Part shown: positions 6,636-14,365 of the stretch, piece by piece | How the letters are laid out: each line of letters opens with the position of its first letter | How positions within the stretch are numbered: position 1 is the stretch's first letter | From: DASYRM01 sp036004405 | GTDB taxonomy: Bacteria > Acidobacteriota > Vicinamibacteria > Vicinamibacterales > UBA2999 | Direction: 5' to 3' | Assembly (NCBI GenBank): GCA_036004405.1 | Contig: DASYRM010000071.1 | Coordinates: 1 to 33,264 of the forward strand | Length of the DNA: 33,264 nucleotides | The notes under the pieces: model-generated | The model's database searches: none | Told to the model about the DNA's origin: nothing | What the model saw: the letters and a program-made list of their open reading frames with translations, nothing else | Translations under genes and position numbers: made by a program

Positions 6636-9600
6636 ATGTACGTCGAGCTCCACGCCGCATCGGCCTTCAGCTTCCTCCAGGGCGCCTCGCTCCCGGAGGC
6701 GCTGGTGGAGCGCGCCGCGGCGCTGGGATATCCCGCGCTCGCGCTCCTCGATGCCGACGGGGTGTATGGCGCTCCCCGCTTTCATAAAGCCGCGACCAGG
6801 GCAGGACTGCGCGCCATCATCGGCGCGGAGCTCACGATAGAGCGCGCGCGCAACGGAGCCGCCGCGCCTGGCAGAGTGGGCGGAGTAGGCAGAGTAAGCG
6901 GAGGGCAGAGTAGGCAAAACAGGCAGGGAGGGGATGGCACGTGGCGGCTGCCGGTGCTGGTCGCTTCGGCCGAGGGCTACAAAAATCTCTGCCGCCTGGT
7001 GACGCGCATGAAGATGCGCGCCGAAAAGGGCGCCGGCGCGCTGGCCATCGAAGAGTTCGACGGCTTCACGACGGGCCTCGTGGCGCTCGCGGGCCGGCCG
7101 CTGCTCGACGCGCAGCACTTTGGCGTGGGCGGCCTGCTCGACCGGCTGGTCGGACTCTTCGGTCGCGCCAACGTCTACGTCGATCTGCAGCGGCATTTCC
7201 TGCGCGACGAGGAATCCGACACGGTCGCGCTCACGCACCTCGCCGAGGCGTTTCGGGTGCCGGTCGCCGCCACCAACGGCGGGCGCTTCGCCACGCCCGG
7301 CGATCGGCCGCTCTTCGACGTGCTCTCGTGCGTGTATCACCACACGACGGTGGACGCCGCGGGCCGCCGTCTGGCGCGCAACGCCGAGCGCTATCTCAAG
7401 CCGCCCGAGGTGATGGCGCAGATCTTCGCGGACCGCCCCGATGCGCTCCGTGGCACCGAAGCGCTGGCCGAGCGGCTCGAATACACGATGTCCGATCTCG
7501 GCTATCGCTTTCCGGCCTATCCGGTGCCGGGCGGCGACACCGAGATGTCGTTCCTGCGCCGCATCACCGAGGCCGGCGCCCGCGATCGCTTCCGCCCGTA
7601 TCACGAGAAGGCGCAGCGCCAGATCGCGCACGAGCTCGATCTCATCGAGCGGCTCGATCTCGCCGGCTACTTCCTGATCGTGTGGGACATCGTCAGCTAC
7701 TGCCGCCAGCACGACATCCTCGTGCAGGGGCGCGGCTCGGCTGCCAACAGCGCCGTCTGCTACAGCCTCGGCATCACTGCTATCGACCCGATCAAGATGG
7801 AGCTGCTCTTCGAACGCTTTCTCTCGGAAGAGCGCGGCGAGTGGCCTGACATCGACCTCGATCTTCCGAGCGGCGACCGGCGCGAGCAGGTGATTCAGCA
7901 CGTCTACGAGAAGTACGGCCGTCTGGGCGCGGCCATGACCGCCAACGTCATCACCTACCGCGGCAAGAGCGCCGCGCGCGAGGTGGGGAAGGCGCTCGCG
8001 CTCGACCAGCCGTCGATCGACCGCCTGGCCAAGGTGATGCACAACTTCGAGTTCACCGATCCGCGCGAGACGCTCGACCGCAATATGGAAGCGGCCGGCA
8101 TCGCGCCTGGCGCACCCCGCCTGCGTGCGTTCGCGGATCTGTGGCGGCAGATCCAGGATCTGCCGCGCCATCTTGGCCAGCACTCGGGCGGGATGGTGGT
8201 GTGCCAGGGCGCGCTCGATTCGGTGGTCCCGCTCGAGCCCGCCAGCATGCCGGGCCGTGTGGTCATCCAGTGGGACAAGGACGACTGCGCCGACATGGGC
8301 ATCGTGAAGGTCGATCTGCTCGGCCTCGGGATGATGGCAGTGCTGCAGGACGCCATCGCGCTCGTCAACACGTCGGCCAGCGAGTCGCGCCGCTTCGAGC
8401 TGGCGCACATCCCGCCCGACGACCCCGCCGTCTACGAGCTGCTGCAGAAGGCCGACACCGTCGGCGTCTTCCAGGTGGAGTCGCGGGCGCAGATGGCGAC
8501 GCTGCCGCGGATGAAGCCCGAGAAGTTCTACGACCTCGTGGTGGAGGTGGCCATCATCCGTCCCGGCCCGATCGTCGGGCAGATGGTGCACCCCTATCTC
8601 AATCGCCGCGCCGGCCGCGAAGCGGTGGTGCCGCTGCATCCTTCGCTCGAGCCGGTGCTGGCGCGCACGCTCGGCGTGCCGCTCTTCCAGGAACAGCTGC
8701 TGCGCATGGCCATGGTGGCCGCCAGCTTCACCGGCGGCCAGGCCGAAGAGCTGCGGCGCGCCATGGGCTTCAAGCGCAGCGAGAAGCGCATGAAGGAGAT
8801 CGAGATCCAGCTGCGCGCGGGGATGGCCGGCAACGGCATCACGGGCGAGACCGCCGAGCGCATCATCCTGTCGATCACGTCGTTCGCGCTCTACGGCTTT
8901 CCCGAGTCGCACGCGGCGAGCTTCGCGCTGCTCGCGTACGCGAGCGCCTATATCAAGGTGCATTACCCGGCGGCGTTCTACACGTCGCTCCTCAACAACC
9001 AGCCGATGGGGTTCTACCACCCCGCAACGCTCGTGAAGGACGCGCAGCGCCGTGGGGTCCGGTTCCATCCCATCGACGTGCAGCAGTCCGACTGGCTCTG
9101 CCGCGTGGAGCCCGATGGGGCCATCCAGCTTGGGCTCATGTACGTGCACGGGCTGCGGAAAGACGCAGGTCAGGCTATGGCTGCGATCGTACGTGGGGCC
9201 GGGTCTTCAGACCCGGCCGCGCCGCTGCTGTGCGGCAAGTGCGGATCCGACGACGACAAAATGATCGAGGTGGTGGCCGACACGGCGGCCACGGCGTCGG
9301 CGCCGCCGCGGCGCACGTATTTCTGCAACGTGTGCTCGCACGAGTGGACCGTGGTGCTCGAACCGGTGGGGCGGTTCACGTCCATCGAGCAGATGGTGCA
9401 GCGCACCGGCCTGCGCCGCGACGAGCTGACGACGCTGGCCGACATCGGCGCGCTCAACGCGTTCACGAACGCACGCCGCAGCGCGCTGGGGCAGCTCGAG
9501 CGGGCCGGGCGCCCCGCCGGCGAGAGGTCCGGAGAGGCGGACCTCGGAGAGGTCCGCCTACACACCGACAGCCCGCTCAAGCCGATGGATGCCGACGAGC

Positions 9601-9998
9601 GTCTTCAGGCGGACTATGCCGGGATGGGGCTGACGATCGGTCCACATCCCATGGCGATGCGCCGCGACGAGCTGGCGCTGCGCGGCGTGCTGCGGGCCGC
9701 CGATCTGCCCGGCGCCAAGGACGGCCGGCGCGTGCGCGTGGCCGGCATGGTGATCACGCGCCAGCGGCCGGGCACCGCCAAGGGGTTCGTGTTCCTGACG
9801 CTCGAAGACGAGACCGGCATCTCCAACGTGATCATCCGGCCCGATCTGTTCGACAAGCAGCGCCAGGTGGTTGTGCGTCAGCCGTTCCTGCTCGTGGACG
9901 GCGTGCTGCAGCATCAGGACGGTGTGCTGTCGGTGCGCGCCGAGCGCGTGGAAGGATTCAGCGGCGGCGCCGCCGTGGACGCGCACGACTTCTACTGA
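6636..9998 (+). CDS. dnaE2: Error-prone DNA polymerase DnaE2 (C-family)
   Basis: Catalytic subunit of the ImuA-ImuB-DnaE2 translesion complex, 1120 residues and longer than the usual roughly 1000-1080. The N-terminal PHP domain (YVELHAASAFSFLQGAS) is followed by the polymerase core with D405 and D407 in WPDIDLDLPSGDRR and D560 in IVKVDLLGLG, matching the three catalytic Asp of C-family polymerases. GRGSAANSAVCYSLGIT and HLGQHSGGMVV are also family motifs. The C-terminal OB-fold region has VAGMVITRQRPGTAKGFVFL, then LEDETGISNVII. Insertions are a 9-bp repeat tract (about residues 79-99), a four-Cys zinc-ribbon-like segment C866/C869/C897/C900 bordered by a palindromic repeat (about 852-862), and a second palindrome (about 967-975). 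The start follows imuB by 71 bp. Confidence 0.95.
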   Translation: MYVELHAASAFSFLQGASLPEALVERAAALGYPALALLDADGVYGAPRFHKAATRAGLRAIIGAELTIERARNGAAAPGRVGGVGRVSGGQSRQNRQGGDGTWRLPVLVASAEGYKNLCRLVTRMKMRAEKGAGALAIEEFDGFTTGLVALAGRPLLDAQHFGVGGLLDRLVGLFGRANVYVDLQRHFLRDEESDTVALTHLAEAFRVPVAATNGGRFATPGDRPLFDVLSCVYHHTTVDAAGRRLARNAERYLKPPEVMAQIFADRPDALRGTEALAERLEYTMSDLGYRFPAYPVPGGDTEMSFLRRITEAGARDRFRPYHEKAQRQIAHELDLIERLDLAGYFLIVWDIVSYCRQHDILVQGRGSAANSAVCYSLGITAIDPIKMELLFERFLSEERGEWPDIDLDLPSGDRREQVIQHVYEKYGRLGAAMTANVITYRGKSAAREVGKALALDQPSIDRLAKVMHNFEFTDPRETLDRNMEAAGIAPGAPRLRAFADLWRQIQDLPRHLGQHSGGMVVCQGALDSVVPLEPASMPGRVVIQWDKDDCADMGIVKVDLLGLGMMAVLQDAIALVNTSASESRRFELAHIPPDDPAVYELLQKADTVGVFQVESRAQMATLPRMKPEKFYDLVVEVAIIRPGPIVGQMVHPYLNRRAGREAVVPLHPSLEPVLARTLGVPLFQEQLLRMAMVAASFTGGQAEELRRAMGFKRSEKRMKEIEIQLRAGMAGNGITGETAERIILSITSFALYGFPESHAASFALLAYASAYIKVHYPAAFYTSLLNNQPMGFYHPATLVKDAQRRGVRFHPIDVQQSDWLCRVEPDGAIQLGLMYVHGLRKDAGQAMAAIVRGAGSSDPAAPLLCGKCGSDDDKMIEVVADTAATASAPPRRTYFCNVCSHEWTVVLEPVGRFTSIEQMVQRTGLRRDELTTLADIGALNAFTNARRSALGQLERAGRPAGERSGEADLGEVRLHTDSPLKPMDADERLQADYAGMGLTIGPHPMAMRRDELALRGVLRAADLPGAKDGRRVRVAGMVITRQRPGTAKGFVFLTLEDETGISNVIIRPDLFDKQRQVVVRQPFLLVDGVLQHQDGVLSVRAERVEGFSGGAAVDAHDFY
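6871..6923. repeat. 9-bp tandem repeat inside dnaE2 (PHP region)
   Basis: Units gcagagtgg, gcggagtag, gcagagtaa, gcggaggg, cagagtagg and caaaacagg form a degenerate 9-bp array. It is translated as a Gly-Arg-Val-Gly-rich loop between the conserved strands IIGAELTIE and LPVLVASAEGYKNLCRL. One unit is 8 bp, so frame is kept by the whole array rather than by each unit. Confidence 0.7.
9189..9220. repeat. Palindromic repeat inside dnaE2 (first)
   Basis: The leader gtacgtggg is followed by gccgggtc-ttca-gacccggc, a perfect palindrome with the TTCA loop of this repeat family. It is translated in frame (VRGAGSSDPAAP) immediately before the four-cysteine insertion. Confidence 0.75.
9535..9559. repeat. 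Palindromic repeat inside dnaE2 (second)
   Basis: aggcggacctc-gga-gaggtccgcct is a perfect 11-bp-arm palindrome. The arm sequence is shared with the imuB palindrome and the 16917/16981 arms. It is read in frame as SGEADLGEVRL in a linker before the OB-fold region. Confidence 0.75.
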
Positions 9999-10041
9999 AG
10001 TCTTCTCTTCGCAGCGCGCGTCTATACTGTGGCTGCTTTTG

Positions 10042-10092
10042 GCGTTACGTGTGCCGTAACGCTCGCTGCATATCTAGTTATGCTGCGAGCCA
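10042..10092. repeat. Hairpins at the dnaE2/cassette boundary
   Basis: gcgttac (10042-10048) and gtaacgc (10056-10062) form a perfect 7-bp inverted repeat that could end dnaE2 transcription, although no T-run follows. Directly after it, ctcgctgcat and atgctgcgag flank the heptamer gttatgc (10077-10083), which is close to an attC right core (GTTRRRY). The composition changes here from very GC-rich to less GC-rich. I take this as the probable left edge of cassette block 1. Confidence 0.4.
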
Positions 10093-10144
10093 CCCGAGCG
10101 CGTCTGCAGATTAAGAGTAGTAGCCGCTCCGATGCGATAACGAA

Positions 10145-10939
10145 ATGGATGAAGACGAACTTGAACTTGCCCTTGCAGAGCGTTTTCTGGCCCAACACAA
10201 GGCCGGAGAGATCGCCGATCCGAAGCGAACATCGAAGTGCGCGCGCGAACTTGATCTGCGCGAACTACTTCGAGAACTGACCGGAGATGAAGGTGCCAGT
10301 CTCGACTACGAGACAGACTCCTGGCTTCGCCGACTCACGAGCCCTCGGAGAGGCGGGCACGCCCCGTTGAAGCGATGCACCGATAGCACAAAGAATGCCG
10401 GCGAGCATAAGTTCCACTTACGCGCATACTTCGAAGATAGCGGGCTGCCGGCCTCTGAGTGGGCTGGCAAATTGCGTGAGATCGCGCGCCAAAGCGGTCG
10501 TCTCCAGATGCGAGCGCGAAAGCCGAACCCCAAGGTCGTTACGGTTAACGAATTCTGGAGGATTCTGCATCCCGCCATCGTCAAGGTCGCGCGCCAGCGG
10601 TTCGAGTCGAACCACTTCGCAGACGCCGTAGAGGCGTCGTCGAAGGAGGTCAATCAAGCGGTTAAAGCTCGAGTTCTCACTTCCACGAGGCAGGAATATG
10701 ACGGAACTGACCTGATGAACCGGGCATTCTCTGTTGAGAAACCGGTCGTCGTCTTGGCCGATCTCTCGACGCAGTCCGGAAAAGATGAACAGGTCGGCTA
10801 TATGCAGTTGTTCGCCGGCGCCATGCGCGGCATCCGGAATCCGAAGGCGCACGCAAACATCGAGATCGACGATGTGCGCGCGATTCATCACCTGTTTGTC
10901 GCCAGCCTTCTGATGTCAAAACTGGACGAGGCCGGCTAA
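10145..10939 (+). CDS. TIGR02391 (Ymh-like) family protein
   Basis: A 264-residue protein whose C-terminal 120 residues match the TIGR02391/Hypoth_Ymh pattern: LHPAIVKVARQRFESNHFADAVEAS, then DLMNRAFSVEKPVVVLADL, then QLFAGAMRGIRNPKAHANIE, with the characteristic RNPKAH motif. The N-terminal 120 residues are unassigned and charged. The biochemical role of the family is unknown; it is frequent on mobile DNA and has been proposed to relate to HEPN-type proteins. The stop codon lies inside the left core box ggctaac of the next attC-like site, as in integron cassettes. No promoter or good ribosome-binding site is visible. Confidence 0.75.
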   Translation: MDEDELELALAERFLAQHKAGEIADPKRTSKCARELDLRELLRELTGDEGASLDYETDSWLRRLTSPRRGGHAPLKRCTDSTKNAGEHKFHLRAYFEDSGLPASEWAGKLREIARQSGRLQMRARKPNPKVVTVNEFWRILHPAIVKVARQRFESNHFADAVEASSKEVNQAVKARVLTSTRQEYDGTDLMNRAFSVEKPVVVLADLSTQSGKDEQVGYMQLFAGAMRGIRNPKAHANIEIDDVRAIHHLFVASLLMSKLDEAG

Positions 10940-11030
10940 CCTGGCGCTGCAACCGACGAGCGGCGCGGCCTTGAATGAAAACTCGAAGCGTCAGTAATCA
11001 CCGTCGCGGCTGAGCGGCATCACGATGGCG
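10934..11030 (+). repeat. attC-like site after the TIGR02391 gene (right core eroded)
   Basis: The left core ggctaac (10934-10940) contains the gene's stop. The left arm around 10944-10963 pairs with the right arm around 11001-11018 (gtcgcggctgagcggc) with bulged bases, including G10949 and A10956. The right arm is nearly the same as those at 29320-29332 and 31545-31555. The expected GTTRRRY is replaced by gatggcg (11024-11030), so the site is probably inactive. Confidence 0.55.
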
Positions 11031-11072
11031 GACTCACTAGCCGGTCCAGCGGTCTGAGATAACCAAAACACT

Positions 11073-12137
11073 ATGACTAAGACAGTGCCGCTCAACTTCT
11101 GGGTCGTCGAGGCCACGCTTGACCTGCCTGTAAACTTGCGGGTCGCTGAAGGGAAGGCACTCAGCGCAGTCTGCGTAAGTCTTGGTGGAGATGATCCGGA
11201 CGGCTTTATCGAGATGCGTCCCGTCGATCTTGCTCGCGCGACCTCCTCAGTTTTTTGGTCCGCTCAGGAGCCAATCGCCTACGAGTGCCGGGGACTTGTG
11301 CGCGCGCCTGACTCCGCCTTGGCTCTCATGCGTGGAAAGGAACTTTACGAGCATCTCGCAGACAGGCTGACGTTGCTTAGCGGCTACCCGGTGCGCGTCT
11401 TGGCTGTCGGATTCACTTACAACGAAGACATGCTCAGACAATGTATCGCCGGCGAAATCACCGAGTTCGATGTAACGTCCGGTGGCCAGGACTGCTTTCG
11501 AACTCAGCCGGCAACGAATGCGCATCTTCAACGACTTTTGATCCCGCCGGAACAGGCGCTCGAAGCGATTCGGTGGTTTCGACGGGCCATGTCCGCGGCC
11601 ACGCGAGTCGAGCAATTTCTGTTTTTCTACATTGCACTTGAGAGCATCGCCAAGCACGTTCCCGGTGTCAGCCGTGGCGTTCGCCGCGATGGAGAAGGTA
11701 TCGAAACGGACGTTCTCGAGACACAGGAGAATGCGGCGATCAAGTACTTGCTAGCTCGACGTCTAGATCAGTCACCGACTGCCAAGAAGACGCTCGCCAC
11801 TATTCGAGCGCGCATCGCCCACGGCAATGCGGATCTCGAAACATTGGAGCTTGCGCATGCGAATTTGCCAGTCCTGCAGCGCCTCGTGCTTGATGGTATT
11901 GCGTTGGTCTACGGCATTGAGCCGGAGCACTTGAACGCGCTCGCGCCCAGTCCGATCAGATTTATCGCGCCGACGGGCCGCGTGCAATACTCACCCGAAG
12001 AACACCCAGCAAAGCGCTGGGGTCAGTTGCTCTCCGACTCATTCGTGCGCTATGCAGAAGCGGCGGGTAGGCTCCTCGCAGAGAATACCAGACCGCCTAA
12101 CGCCCGGCTGCACCCAACAGCCGGCGCCGAGTCTTGA
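11073..12137 (+). CDS. Hypothetical protein with HEPN/Apea-like C-terminal region
   Basis: A 354-residue soluble protein of no firmly recognised family. The segment VEQFLFFYIALESIAKHV (about residues 177-195), followed about 60 residues later by IRARIAHGNAD, resembles Apea-like HEPN proteins, where an Rx(3-6)H motif forms the RNase site. The first 170 residues have no recognised domain. The ATG at 11073 follows the upstream attC-like site by about 40 bp. The last 14 codons lie within the next attC-like site (12095-12166), so the C-terminal tail is cassette-end sequence. HEPN assignment is tentative. Confidence 0.5.
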   Translation: MTKTVPLNFWVVEATLDLPVNLRVAEGKALSAVCVSLGGDDPDGFIEMRPVDLARATSSVFWSAQEPIAYECRGLVRAPDSALALMRGKELYEHLADRLTLLSGYPVRVLAVGFTYNEDMLRQCIAGEITEFDVTSGGQDCFRTQPATNAHLQRLLIPPEQALEAIRWFRRAMSAATRVEQFLFFYIALESIAKHVPGVSRGVRRDGEGIETDVLETQENAAIKYLLARRLDQSPTAKKTLATIRARIAHGNADLETLELAHANLPVLQRLVLDGIALVYGIEPEHLNALAPSPIRFIAPTGRVQYSPEEHPAKRWGQLLSDSFVRYAEAAGRLLAENTRPPNARLHPTAGAES

Positions 12138-12166
12138 TCGGCTGCGGGTAAGCCGTTACGTTAGCC
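12095..12166 (+). repeat. attC-like site after the HEPN-like gene
   Basis: The left core is gcctaac (12095-12101) and the right core gttagcc (12160-12166), one base off GTTRRRY. The arms pair over 5+4+6 bp: cggct/agccg, accc/gggt and cagccg/cggctg. Unpaired bases on the left arm (G12110, C12111) match the asymmetric bulges expected of attC. Length is 72 bp. Confidence 0.65.
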
Positions 12167-12177
12167 AGACGACAATC

Positions 12178-12504
12178 ATGGATGCCCAGGACTATCCAAT
12201 TCGCCATTTCACTCAGATGGCTGATTTAGCCAGTGGGTTAAAGGCGCTGGCAGCTCAAGTGCTGGATCATAGCTACTCCTACGAGTCGTTTGGATCGTGG
12301 TGGGTCATTTTGCGGTACCGTGGCATCCCGTTTCGAATCGTCTTTGACGGCCGTGATGGGCGGGTTGTGATTCAGCGCTCAGACTCGAGGAAGCCTCCGT
12401 ACGATTGGGAGGTTGCCGTGTGGGAGCGGGCCGTTGGTAGAGAGACCGAATGGAATCTCCACGACCTCGTCGAGGCGATGCGAGCACAGGCGGCAGCGAG
12501 CTAA
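12178..12504 (+). CDS. Hypothetical cassette protein
   Basis: A 108-residue soluble protein, not recognised. It has alternating strands (SWWVILRYRGIPFRIVFDGRDG) and a C-terminal helix (LHDLVEAMRAQAAAS), suggesting a small alpha/beta fold. The ATG at 12178 is chosen because it is 11 bp after the right core of the preceding attC-like site, while upstream in-frame codons read through that site. It ends just before another right core (12513-12519), so it occupies a whole cassette interval. Confidence 0.6.
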   Translation: MDAQDYPIRHFTQMADLASGLKALAAQVLDHSYSYESFGSWWVILRYRGIPFRIVFDGRDGRVVIQRSDSRKPPYDWEVAVWERAVGRETEWNLHDLVEAMRAQAAAS

Positions 12505-12519
12505 GGCAGCAAGTTAGGC
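12502..12519 (+). repeat. Remnant attC-like core
   Basis: gttaggc (12513-12519) is a perfect GTTRRRY right core 9 bp after the stop of the preceding gene. The stop itself is in gagctaag, which resembles a left core. The arms that should separate the two are missing, so this is probably a deleted or very short attC. Confidence 0.45.
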
Positions 12520-12539
12520 CGACGAGTACAGGAGACGGA

Positions 12540-13047
12540 ATCATCGTTCGTGAGGCGATCGCAGCCGACGCAGCGGAGCTCGCACGGCTCCGATGGGATT
12601 CTCGAGTCGAGAAGCAGTCGGCTCATTCTCGCGCTGACTTCTGTCGCGAATGCGCGGTGTAGATTCACGAAGCGCTGGCATCGCGCCGTTGGATTATGGC
12701 CGTCGCCGAGCACGGCCCAGGCTCGTTGTCGGACTGCATGTTCTTGCAGTGCAAAGTTCCCGCTCCGGATTCCTCGCAGCGCGCATGGGGCTATGTCACT
12801 AATGCTTGTCGATTCGAAACAGTGGCGACACTGCATTGGAGCGAAGCTGCTGGAATGGTTGATCGGGGCCGCCCGGAATCGCGATCTGGAGTTCCTGATG
12901 ATGTGGCCAAATGAAGCGTCAGTGCCGTTCTATCGGCGCGAGGGATTCTGTCCTGCGTCGGACGTCCATGTCGGAGCGGACGACGAGCCGCCGTTCGAGT
13001 TGGTGCTGGCGAGTACCGTTGCCATCGAATCGTCGGTCACGTCGTAA
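12540..13047 (+). pseudogene. GNAT-family acetyltransferase, broken
   Basis: GNAT similarity is spread over two frames. In the first frame, IIVREAIAADAAELARLRWDS is followed by an in-frame TAG (12660-12662) and then RRWIMAVAEHGPGSLSDCMF and AWGYVTNA. The similarity then jumps by one base near 12805-12812 into LLEWLIGAARNRDLEFLMMW and SVPFYRREGF, ending at 13047. The usual initiating Met is also missing: ATC ATC GTT stands where MIV is expected. It is therefore either a decayed cassette gene or the product of sequence errors. It sits between the core at 12513 and the remnant at 13055-13070. Confidence 0.7.
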
Positions 13048-13054
13048 ACACCGA

Positions 13055-13070
13055 GCTGCACCCGGCTAAC
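13055..13070 (+). repeat. attC-like fragment before the lipoprotein gene
   Basis: gctgcaccc followed by ggctaac (13064-13070) repeats elements of the site at 12095-12166 but in the wrong order and without a right core. It is best read as a scrambled remnant. Confidence 0.3.
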
Positions 13071-13073
13071 AGG

Positions 13074-13535
13074 ATGCGACAGTACTCTCCGGTCGTTGTA
13101 GGTCTCCTTCTCCTCGGCGCTTGCCGATCGGCTCCCGAGCCGCCCCCCATTCAACGTCTGTCGAAGTCAGCGCCAACCGCGACGTGGGACGCTGAATCTC
13201 TTCATGCAGACTTTGACTGCGATGGCCAGCTCGACATGGCGCACCTTGGCCATCGAACGGGCGAGGCGCTCGTGGGCGTCGTCCCTGCCGCAGGTCGTGA
13301 GCCTCAGGTTCTGACGTTTGCTGTTGGCGCCGGACCGCAACAGGCAATCTGCGCAGAACCAATGTGGCTCGCCTGGGAGAGCCTGGCCGATGGCCCGCCT
13401 GAAAACATTGCGGCGATTTCCGGATATCCGACGTCGACGAGCTGCAAAGAGCTGGAGTTGTCGGGAGGGGAGTGCGACTCCGTCCACATGTTCTGGAACC
13501 TGAACACCAAGCGTCTTGATTGGTGGCGCCGCTAA
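13074..13535 (+). CDS. Hypothetical lipoprotein
   Basis: A 153-residue protein with a lipoprotein signal peptide: MRQYSPVVVGLLLLGAC places the lipobox Cys at residue 17, so the mature protein would be membrane-anchored. The body (HADFDCDGQLDMAHLGH, with a D-x-D-x-D-like run) recalls calcium-binding FG-GAP/VCBS-like loops, but only one copy is present. No family is recognised. It starts 4 bp after an attC-like ggctaac and ends in gctaaggcgtt, so it may be an old cassette. Confidence 0.65.
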   Translation: MRQYSPVVVGLLLLGACRSAPEPPPIQRLSKSAPTATWDAESLHADFDCDGQLDMAHLGHRTGEALVGVVPAAGREPQVLTFAVGAGPQQAICAEPMWLAWESLADGPPENIAAISGYPTSTSCKELELSGGECDSVHMFWNLNTKRLDWWRR

Positions 13536-13568
13536 GGCGTTCTGTCATGCGGACGTGATTTCTCCTTC

Positions 13569-14312
13569 ATGAACTGTCCTGCCTGTGGTGCCGCACTCAC
13601 TTCGGTTGACGTGTCCGGCCTGACCGTTGACGTTTGCCAGGGCGGCTGTGCCGGCATCTGGTTCGACAAGACGGAACTTCGCGCCCTCGACGAGCCAGCC
13701 GCGAAAGCCGGAGACACTCTCGTCGCCCTTGCAGGGAAGCCTCAGATCACGGTGAACGCGACCGAAAGACGCCGATGTCCACGGTGTCCGGACAGGGTGC
13801 TGATGCGGCACTTCTATAGCGCGAAGCGCGCGGTGACAGTGGACGAGTGCCCGACCTGTGCGGGTACATGGCTGGATGGCGGGGAGCTTGAACAGATTCG
13901 CAGGGAGTACGACTCAGGAGGGGCGCGACGGCAGGCCGCGCTCGTGCTTGTCGAGGAAATCCTGGCCAGCGATCGAATGGCGCTGATGCGAACGCAACTT
14001 GCGGAACAGCTGCCCTACGACACGTTTCGATCGCGCATCGCCTCATCACTGCTGGTCGTGTCCGGCTTCGTGCTCTCGTACGCGTTGAGCGGCCCTGCGC
14101 TTGCCTTGAGAATGTTGTATTCGTTCATTGCTCCTTGGGCGTGCGTGTGCTTTCCTGACGCCCTCAGCGGCGCCATCAGGCCGGTGCTGGGTACGCCGCG
14201 GGCATCACCTCGCTTCTTGGTCTGGTTGCTGGGATGGGTCGTACTACTCTTGTCGATTCTTCGGCTTGCGATCGTTTTGGACTGGAATCGCTGGTTCATT
14301 ACCGTGAGTTGA
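13569..14312 (+). CDS. Membrane protein with two TFIIB-type zinc ribbons
   Basis: A 247-residue protein. The first zinc ribbon is at about 1-45 (MNCPACGAALTSVDV, then VCQGGCAGIWFDKTEL) and the second at about 74-112 (RCPRCPDRVLM, then VDECPTCAGTWLDGGEL), both matching the zf-TFIIB pattern CPxC..CxxCxGxWxDxxEL. The C-terminal half has two hydrophobic stretches (about 155-185 and 215-240). Proteins of this plan are common in GC-rich bacteria but of unknown function. The gene follows the lipoprotein by 33 bp. Confidence 0.75.
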   Translation: MNCPACGAALTSVDVSGLTVDVCQGGCAGIWFDKTELRALDEPAAKAGDTLVALAGKPQITVNATERRRCPRCPDRVLMRHFYSAKRAVTVDECPTCAGTWLDGGELEQIRREYDSGGARRQAALVLVEEILASDRMALMRTQLAEQLPYDTFRSRIASSLLVVSGFVLSYALSGPALALRMLYSFIAPWACVCFPDALSGAIRPVLGTPRASPRFLVWLLGWVVLLLSILRLAIVLDWNRWFITVS

Positions 14313-14365
14313 TGAGGTTTTCAGAGGCTCTTGCGTGATTCCCCGGTGGATGCCAGCGGAGAGCG

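Noticed and set aside
6591..9149. 852-codon minus-strand reading frame inside dnaE2
   Set aside because: Shadow of the DnaE2 gene; no conserved motifs, and codon positions follow the plus-strand frame.
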